Shown: positions 58,729-64,000 of the stretch, in pieces
Layout: every line of letters begins with the position of its first letter
Numbering within the stretch: the stretch's first letter is position 1
Source of the DNA: Phyllobacterium sp. 628
GTDB taxonomy: Bacteria; Pseudomonadota; Alphaproteobacteria; Rhizobiales; Rhizobiaceae
Assembly: GCF_014189505.1 (NCBI RefSeq)
Contig: NZ_CP050301.1
Coordinates: forward strand, 2,425,501 to 2,489,500
Length of the DNA stretch: 64,000 bases
Reading direction: 5' to 3'
Made by a program: the position numbers and the translations under genes
Notes under the pieces: model-generated
What the model saw: only the letters and a program-made list of their open reading frames with translations
What the model was told of the DNA's origin: nothing
The model's database searches: none

Positions 58729-58989
58729 CCACGTTCTCCATGAAGGGAATACAACGAATGAGGCATTCCCGACTTAACCAGAAAGAGCCATTACGGTCGT
58801 ACACTTTTCACCCAGAAACAAGATTGTCAGGTCAACGCCGATGTATTCCGGTCCCACAGAGCAGAGGCAGCCAAATTGACGCCTGCAATCTAGGCGTGAA
58901 TAATCGGGTTAGTTGATTGTATTTAGCAGACTTTCGCCTGCCACAAGCTTATCAGTCGTTGTCAGGATCAATGACAACGGAAAATCTGC

Positions 58990-60243
58990 GTGAAAAAACT
59001 TATTTCCTTGGTTGTGGCCGCGAGTTTCGCCTGCCTCAGCCTTTCGGTCACCGCCCGGGCGGACAATACGGCAACCGAACTCTTCCAGAAATATCTTGGC
59101 AATGGCCGTATTGGCGAGGCAGACGAGCAATTGCTGGCGCTTGCAGCAAAGGCCAGCAACAATGCCGATGCGCAGCTCGGCCTTGGTCTGGTTCGCTCGG
59201 CGCGTGCCTTCGAAAAGCTCTCGCAATCGCTATATCGCTACGGCTTTGCTTCAAAATCTGATGGCTATGAAATGTATTTTGGCCGGGGTTCAGGCGAAAT
59301 TGCCAGGAACTACAATCCTGAACCAATCACCTACGAGCAGTTTCGCGGCATTCTGGCAACGTTCATTGCCGACCTCGATTCTGCCGACAAGGCGCTTGCT
59401 GCCGTCGGTGACAAGCCGGCAAAGCTGAAGGTTGATCTTTCTGTCGCGCGCTTCGACTGGAACGGTGACGGGCAGGTTGGTCCCCAAGATCATTTCGGCA
59501 TGGCAATCTCGGATCATGATGAGAATGGTAATATAAAGCCTTTCATTGTTGGTTTCGACACGGCCGATGCGAAATGGCTGCAGGGCTATTGCAACATCAT
59601 GATGGCTGTTGCCAAGGCGTGGCTGTCGCATGACTTTTCCGAAAGCTGGAACGGCAGTTTCAGTGTCGTATTCCCGAAGGCTGTCTCCACCATGGCTGAG
59701 GCCAATGGCAAAGGTGCCGAAGAAGAAACCATGTTCGGCGTCAACAAAGCCCAGGCCGATGATATCGCCGACTTCATCACGCTCGTGCATACGATACGCT
59801 GGCCCGTCGCGGATAAGGTCATGTGGAGCGAGGTTCGCGGCCATCTGAAAAAGGTCATCCAGTTGAACCGGGAGACATGGGCTCTGATCGACAAGGAAAC
59901 CGATGACGACCACGAATGGCTGCCAGGACCAAAGCAGAAGAGCGGCGTCCTGCCGTCATTCGACGTTACACCCGAGCGAATTCAGGCGTGGCTTGCCGTG
60001 CTGACGCAGTTTGAAGCTGCGCTCGACGGCAAGGTTCTTGTGCCGCACTGGCGCTTCGACAAAGGCATCAATCTTGCCAAAATATTTGACGATCCCCGTC
60101 CTTTTGATTTGGTACTTTGGGTAACCGGTCCTGCCGCCGTACCCTACCTTCAGGACGGACCAGCAATGAGCAGCGGCGACTGGAGCCGGATCACAGGTAT
60201 CTTTGAAGGAAATTTTGCCTCTTACGCGTTTTATTTTAACTGA
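58990..60243 (+). CDS. Exported protein of unknown function with an EF-hand-like loop
   Basis: A 417-residue protein with a signal peptide (KKLISLVVAASFACLSLSVT, ARA) and a start at GTG 58990. Residues about 25-75 look helical and repeat-like (ATELFQKYLGNGRIGEADEQ; LLALAAKASNNADAQLGLG). Residues about 154-168 read FDWNGDGQVGPQDHF, close to a calcium-binding EF-hand/dockerin loop (D-W-N-G-D-G-Q-V). The large C-terminal part (KGINLAKIFDDPRPFDLVLW) matches nothing I know. A periplasmic or surface location with calcium dependence is inferred. Confidence 0.72.
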   Translation: MKKLISLVVAASFACLSLSVTARADNTATELFQKYLGNGRIGEADEQLLALAAKASNNADAQLGLGLVRSARAFEKLSQSLYRYGFASKSDGYEMYFGRGSGEIARNYNPEPITYEQFRGILATFIADLDSADKALAAVGDKPAKLKVDLSVARFDWNGDGQVGPQDHFGMAISDHDENGNIKPFIVGFDTADAKWLQGYCNIMMAVAKAWLSHDFSESWNGSFSVVFPKAVSTMAEANGKGAEEETMFGVNKAQADDIADFITLVHTIRWPVADKVMWSEVRGHLKKVIQLNRETWALIDKETDDDHEWLPGPKQKSGVLPSFDVTPERIQAWLAVLTQFEAALDGKVLVPHWRFDKGINLAKIFDDPRPFDLVLWVTGPAAVPYLQDGPAMSSGDWSRITGIFEGNFASYAFYFN

Positions 60244-60404
60244 GCCAGTAACAGCACAGACACAGATTGTCGGCGGCCATTGCAACGTTCGTATGTGAAA
60301 TTAGCCATTCCCATACGACCTTGTGATGGCTTCCCGATGTGTTGGGTATAGAATATGTAGCGCAAACCTTATCCAAAGCCGGAAAGGCAGGACCCTAAAT
60401 AGGC

Positions 60405-61985
60405 ATGCAACATGGAAACCAACCCAATGGCCCCGCACGGGCTTCTTCACGTTTCTGGAATTTCATCGTGCGCCACCGCGTAAGCATACAGGATCTCGGT
60501 CTTCTGCTGGCTGTCCTTCTGGTCTTGGCCTATGTGGCATTTCAGATCGATATCTTTGAAACTGAAGGCTCGGTCAGTTCCGGCGAGCTTATGATCGAGC
60601 TGGATGAATCACTGCTGCTGGGCTGCTTTCTTGCACTTGGGCTGCTTGTGTTCGCTACACGCCGCTACATCGCGCAAAAGCGTGAGACTGTGCGCCGTAT
60701 CAAAGCGGAACAGGAAGTGCGTATTCTGGCCTATCAGGATCCGCTGACCGGTCTGGCAAACCGCCGGCAATTCAAGGAAACCTTGAAGATAATCGCCGCT
60801 TCACCACCACGCTCCGGCGCGGCGCATGCGGTGATCATACTTGACCTCAACGGCTTCAAGCAGATCAACGACGCCTATGGTCATGGTGTTGGCGACGATG
60901 TGCTCGTCATCATTGGTCAACGATTGCAGAGAGCCATTCGTGAGGGTGATCTTCTCGCACGCCTTGGCGGCGACGAATTTATTGTTCTGGCTCAGCATCT
61001 TGCGGGGCCGGAAGCTGCCGCCAATATTGCCATGCGAATCGTCGAAGAATTGCGTGAGCCCATAAAGATTGGTTCGATCCATTATGAAGCGGGTGCCGGT
61101 ATCGGCATCGCATTGTTGCCGATGGACGCTCAGTCCGGCGACGAAGCCGTCCGCAAGGCCGACGTTGCTTTATATCGTGCCAAGACAGAGCGCCGTTCAG
61201 CATTCCGGTTTTTTGAAGAAGATATGGACCGGCTGGTGCAGGAACGCGATCAACTGGAACGGGATTTGCGCGCGGCCGTCGCCGCCGACGAGATCAATGT
61301 GCGCTTTCGCCCGTCATTCGATCTGCGCTCCGGCAAGGTTATCGGTTTCGAGGCTGTCCCAAGCTGGATGACCGCCGATGGCACGGAAGTGCCGCCGGAC
61401 CGCTTTCTGCCGGTCGCTGAGGAAACGGGGCTGATCTATGCCATTGGTCAGCGCATTTTTGAAAAAGCCTTCATTGCAGCCAGACAGTGGCCGTCGAATG
61501 TTACCCTTTCGATCGACGTGCTGCCGGGTCAACTCCGCGACCGCGAGTTTGGCAAAACCATCCTCGAGCTTTTGCAATCGACCGGCTTGTCTGCCCGGCA
61601 ATTGGACATTGAAATCACCGAAAGCCTTGTCGTGCAGGATCTGGAAGCGGCAAAGCTGGCGCTGGGGCCGTTGCGTGCCGCCGGTGTGCGGTTGACGCTC
61701 GACAATTTCGGCACCGGCTACTCCAATCTCTACCATATTCAGGAATTCAAGCTCGACAAGATCAAGATCGACCGGCGCTTCATCGAGAACATGAACGAGG
61801 AAGAGACGGCCAAAATGGTACGGGCGCTGGCAGGCCTCGGGCAGGGGCTGGGTCTGGTGGTCAGCGCTGACGGGCTGGAGGGCAGCGCCAACAGCGAGAC
61901 TCTGCTGAAATCCGGCGTCGATCAATGGCAGTCTTCCGGTGATTTTGTGACCCTCGAAGAAACTGAAAGATTCTTCAAGGCTTAA
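60405..61985 (+). CDS. Membrane GGDEF protein with a degenerate EAL domain
   Basis: A 526-residue cyclic-di-GMP signalling protein. Two membrane segments (about residues 29-49 and 70-87) enclose a short periplasmic loop. The GGDEF domain (about 105-265) is intact: [30 protein letters not shown] and the active-site GGDEF near residues 187-191, so diguanylate cyclase activity is likely. The EAL domain (about 285-520) has EAV at 316-318. Several metal or catalytic positions are changed: the usual Asn is D371, the second Asp of DDFGTG is N434 ([11 protein letters not shown]), and the Glu of AEGVE is D489 (ADGLE). Phosphodiesterase activity is therefore doubtful. Confidence 0.92.
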   Translation: MQHGNQPNGPARASSRFWNFIVRHRVSIQDLGLLLAVLLVLAYVAFQIDIFETEGSVSSGELMIELDESLLLGCFLALGLLVFATRRYIAQKRETVRRIKAEQEVRILAYQDPLTGLANRRQFKETLKIIAASPPRSGAAHAVIILDLNGFKQINDAYGHGVGDDVLVIIGQRLQRAIREGDLLARLGGDEFIVLAQHLAGPEAAANIAMRIVEELREPIKIGSIHYEAGAGIGIALLPMDAQSGDEAVRKADVALYRAKTERRSAFRFFEEDMDRLVQERDQLERDLRAAVAADEINVRFRPSFDLRSGKVIGFEAVPSWMTADGTEVPPDRFLPVAEETGLIYAIGQRIFEKAFIAARQWPSNVTLSIDVLPGQLRDREFGKTILELLQSTGLSARQLDIEITESLVVQDLEAAKLALGPLRAAGVRLTLDNFGTGYSNLYHIQEFKLDKIKIDRRFIENMNEEETAKMVRALAGLGQGLGLVVSADGLEGSANSETLLKSGVDQWQSSGDFVTLEETERFFKA

Positions 61986-62151
61986 ATCCGTCTCCAACCA
62001 TCCTATATGTATCGAGAGCGCACGATACGATGCGGCAATGCTGCTGGCTGCGTATTCGTGTTTATGCTCGTTCAATCTGCAAGCTTTCGGCTCTCGACAG
62101 ATTTTCCTCATTTTCATTGAGCATCAAAATTCAAACGAAAGAGCTGTGACC

Positions 62152-63027
62152 ATGTCTCAATCTACAGCATCCCAATCCGGTACATTCAAAATCGGCGGCG
62201 ACATCCAGATCAACCGGCTCGGCTTTGGTGCCATGCGCATCACCGGCCGCGGCATCTGGGGCGAACCGGCTGACCGGGCCGAAGCGATCCGCACCTTGCA
62301 GCGCCTGCCGGAACTCGGCGTAAACTTCATCGATACGGCAGATTCTTATGGGCCGGATGTATCCGAACAATTGATCCGCGAAGCACTGCATCCCTATGGC
62401 AATATTCTCGTGGCGACCAAGGCTGGTCTTACCCGCTCCGGTCCGGACCGTTGGGCGCCCGATGGCCGGCCGGATTATCTGATCCAGCAAGCGCATAAGA
62501 GTCTCGACAAACTTGGCGTCAAGCAGATCGGCCTCTGGCAACTGCACCGGATCGATTCAAAAGTGGCGCGTGATGACCAATTCGGTGCGATTAAGTCGCT
62601 GCTCGATGACGGCACGATTCGCCACGCGGGCCTGAGCGAAGTGACCGTAGCGGAGATTGAAGCCGCATCGAAGTTCTTCAAAGTAGCCACAGTGCAGAAC
62701 CGGTACAATCTCGTCGATCGGGGAAGTGAAGAGGTTTTGGAATATTGTACCAAGCAGGGCATTGGCTTCATCCCTTGGTATCCGCTGGCTGCGGGCGATC
62801 TGGCAAAACCTGGTTCTCTGCTCGATACAATTGCGGCGAAACACGAGGCAACGCCAAGTCAGATCGCGCTGGCTTGGGTCCTCAAGCGCAGTCCGGTCAT
62901 TTTGCCTATTCCCGGCACGTCCAAGGTCAAGCATCTCGAGGAAAATATCGATGCTGCCAAAATCAAGCTCTCTGACGACGAGTTTGAGGCATTGGACCGC
63001 GAGGGTAAGGCGTATTCCGGACGCTAG
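62152..63027 (+). CDS. Aldo/keto reductase
   Basis: A 291-residue NADPH-dependent oxidoreductase. The TIM barrel starts [20 protein letters not shown]. The catalytic Asp and Tyr lie in [20 protein letters not shown], the lysine in [14 protein letters not shown] and the histidine in [10 protein letters not shown]. The cofactor-binding end is [20 protein letters not shown]. It resembles plant-type and YajO/IolS-like oxidoreductases; the physiological carbonyl substrate is unknown. ATG 62152 is chosen over an open frame from 62038. A strong terminator follows. Confidence 0.92.
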   Translation: MSQSTASQSGTFKIGGDIQINRLGFGAMRITGRGIWGEPADRAEAIRTLQRLPELGVNFIDTADSYGPDVSEQLIREALHPYGNILVATKAGLTRSGPDRWAPDGRPDYLIQQAHKSLDKLGVKQIGLWQLHRIDSKVARDDQFGAIKSLLDDGTIRHAGLSEVTVAEIEAASKFFKVATVQNRYNLVDRGSEEVLEYCTKQGIGFIPWYPLAAGDLAKPGSLLDTIAAKHEATPSQIALAWVLKRSPVILPIPGTSKVKHLEENIDAAKIKLSDDEFEALDREGKAYSGR

Positions 63028-63039
63028 CTTTTATCTGAG

Positions 63040-63069
63040 AAGGCCCCGTTTGAGCGGGGCCTTTTTATT
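63040..63069 (+). terminator. Rho-independent terminator after the aldo/keto reductase gene
   Basis: A nine-base-pair stem (AAGGCCCCG / CGGGGCCTT, loop TTTGAG) is followed by TTTATTT. It lies between convergent genes and may also serve the ABC transporter gene on the other strand. Confidence 0.92.
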
Positions 63070-63082
63070 TACGGCAATATAG

Positions 63083-63808
63083 TCAGTGCACGCCGAGAAA
63101 TTGCTTGAGTTCCGGTGTCTTTGGATTAGCAAAAACATCTTCCGGCTTGCCGATCTCATGCACACGGCCCTCATGCATGAAGACCACCCGGCTGCAGACA
63201 TCGCGGGCAAATTTCATTTCATGCGTGACCATAAGCAAAGTCATGCCTTCCGACGCCAGTTCGCGCACGACCGCCAGCACTTCGGCCACAAGTTCGGGAT
63301 CAAGCGCCGAAGTGATCTCGTCGCAAAGCAGGGCGATAGGCTGCATGGCCAAGGCCCGGGCAATGGCCACCCGTTGCTGCTGCCCGCCCGACAATTCGTC
63401 GGGAAATGCATCATATTTGTGCGCAAGACCAACGCGCTCGAGCATCTTGCGGGCCATCGCTTCGGCCGCCGCTTTTGGCGTTTTCTTGACCACCATCTGT
63501 GACAGCATGACATTGCCGCCCGCCGTCAGATGCGGGAAAAGATTGAACTGCTGAAAAATCATGCCGACCTTCAGCCGCAATGCTTTGAGATGCAGCTCAT
63601 CCGGCAACAATTGTGCCCCTGCCACGGCGATGGAGCCATCATCGATCATTTCCAGACCATTGATACAGCGCAGCAGCGTGGATTTGCCCGATCCGCTCTT
63701 GCCGATAATGGCGATGACCTCGCCGGGATCGATATCGATGTTGATACCCTTGAGCACTTCGTTTGATCCGAATCTCTTGCGGACTTCAGTGACTTCGATG
63801 AGCGACAT
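63083..63808 (-). CDS. Amino-acid ABC transporter ATP-binding protein
   Basis: A 241-residue ATPase of the polar amino acid (GlnQ/HisP) family: Walker A GKSGSGKST (near residue 36), Q-loop IFQQFNLFPHLTA, signature LSGGQQQRV, Walker B ALLCDEITSALD and switch histidine LMVTHEMKFARDV. The Q-loop sequence FQQFNLFPH is diagnostic of this family. The start at 63808 (MSLIEVTEV) has AGGAAG upstream; it lies 23 bases inside the end of the permease gene, so the two are coupled. The amino acid carried cannot be told. Confidence 0.93.
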   Translation of the reverse strand: MSLIEVTEVRKRFGSNEVLKGINIDIDPGEVIAIIGKSGSGKSTLLRCINGLEMIDDGSIAVAGAQLLPDELHLKALRLKVGMIFQQFNLFPHLTAGGNVMLSQMVVKKTPKAAAEAMARKMLERVGLAHKYDAFPDELSGGQQQRVAIARALAMQPIALLCDEITSALDPELVAEVLAVVRELASEGMTLLMVTHEMKFARDVCSRVVFMHEGRVHEIGKPEDVFANPKTPELKQFLGVH

Positions 63809-64000
63809 TGAGCTTCCTCTCCAGAATCTGGCTGCATTTCGACAGCGGCCAGCACAGGGCAAAATAGATCAGGGCGACAAGTCCATAGACGGTGAACGGC
63901 TGGAAGGTGGCATTGGTGACGATGGTTCCGGCCTTCGACAGCTCAACGAAACCAATGATCGAGGTGAGGGCGGTGCCCTTGACGATCTGTACGGAAAAGC
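63786..64000 (-). CDS. Amino-acid ABC transporter permease, C-terminal part
   Basis: The last 71 codons of an inner-membrane permease of the His/Glu/Gln family; the gene continues beyond the right edge. Visible sequence is IVKGTALTSIIGFVELSKAG, TIVTNATFQPFTVYGLVAL, IYFALCWPLSKCSQILERKL, with the conserved KGTAL and the terminal helix typical of these permeases. It overlaps the ATPase gene by 23 bases. Confidence 0.88.
   Translation of the reverse strand, partial: FSVQIVKGTALTSIIGFVELSKAGTIVTNATFQPFTVYGLVALIYFALCWPLSKCSQILERKLNVAHRSH

Overview
The window reads as chromosome from an alphaproteobacterium of the order Hyphomicrobiales (Rhizobiales), most likely the Brucella/Ochrobactrum/Phyllobacterium neighbourhood. 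This rests on gene order and protein character: trpD-trpC-moaC-moeA; tpiA-secG-pyrG-kdsA-eno-ftsB; pdhA-pdhB (E1 beta with its own lipoyl domain)-pdhC-lpd-lipA; fused ispDF; dusB-ntrB-ntrC; and a thu-type disaccharide locus. No rRNA, tRNA or CRISPR array was recognised. Family names are from recall of motifs, not from searches.

Layout. 1-6400 (minus strand): an archaic (Csu-like) chaperone-usher pilus cluster of pilin, chaperone, usher and two-domain tip protein. It is followed by a second pilin-chaperone pair running off the left edge. The usher has one in-frame TGA. 6600-14300: thuR facing thuEFGKAB, with three copies of a CAAAGCGCTTTG operator between them. 14400-16400: a TetA-like MFS pump and a divergent TetR regulator. 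16400-22000 (minus): moeA, moaC, trpC, trpD and a PpiD/SurA-like foldase. 22000-38500 (plus): a dense housekeeping run from tpiA to lipA and a COQ10/RatA-like gene. 38700-44650: a GNAT enzyme, pncC/cinA, ispDF, dusB and ntrBC.

44650-51750 looks accessory. It holds a Tat-exported protein of unknown function, an FkbM-type methyltransferase, a lipoprotein S10 carboxypeptidase gene split by a complete IS3-family element (1260 bp, 12-bp inverted repeats, 4-bp CCGG duplication) and an EF-hand-like exported protein. 51900-64000 is mixed: membrane proteins, cbtB-cbtA behind a cobalamin riboswitch, a frameshifted histidine phosphatase, copC-copD, a methyltransferase, an exported EF-hand-like protein, a GGDEF protein with a degenerate EAL domain, an aldo/keto reductase and the end of an amino-acid ABC transporter operon.

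The strongest anomaly spans genes. Three genes (moeA, pyrG, the histidine phosphatase) each carry a one-base insertion. All three insertions sit in the same heptamer, GATCTCG on one strand or the other, where family conservation predicts GACTCG, which contains a GANTC (CcrM methylation) site. That points either to a systematic sequencing error at methylated sites or to a shared mutational mechanism. In pyrG, an essential gene, an artefact is the more likely reading.
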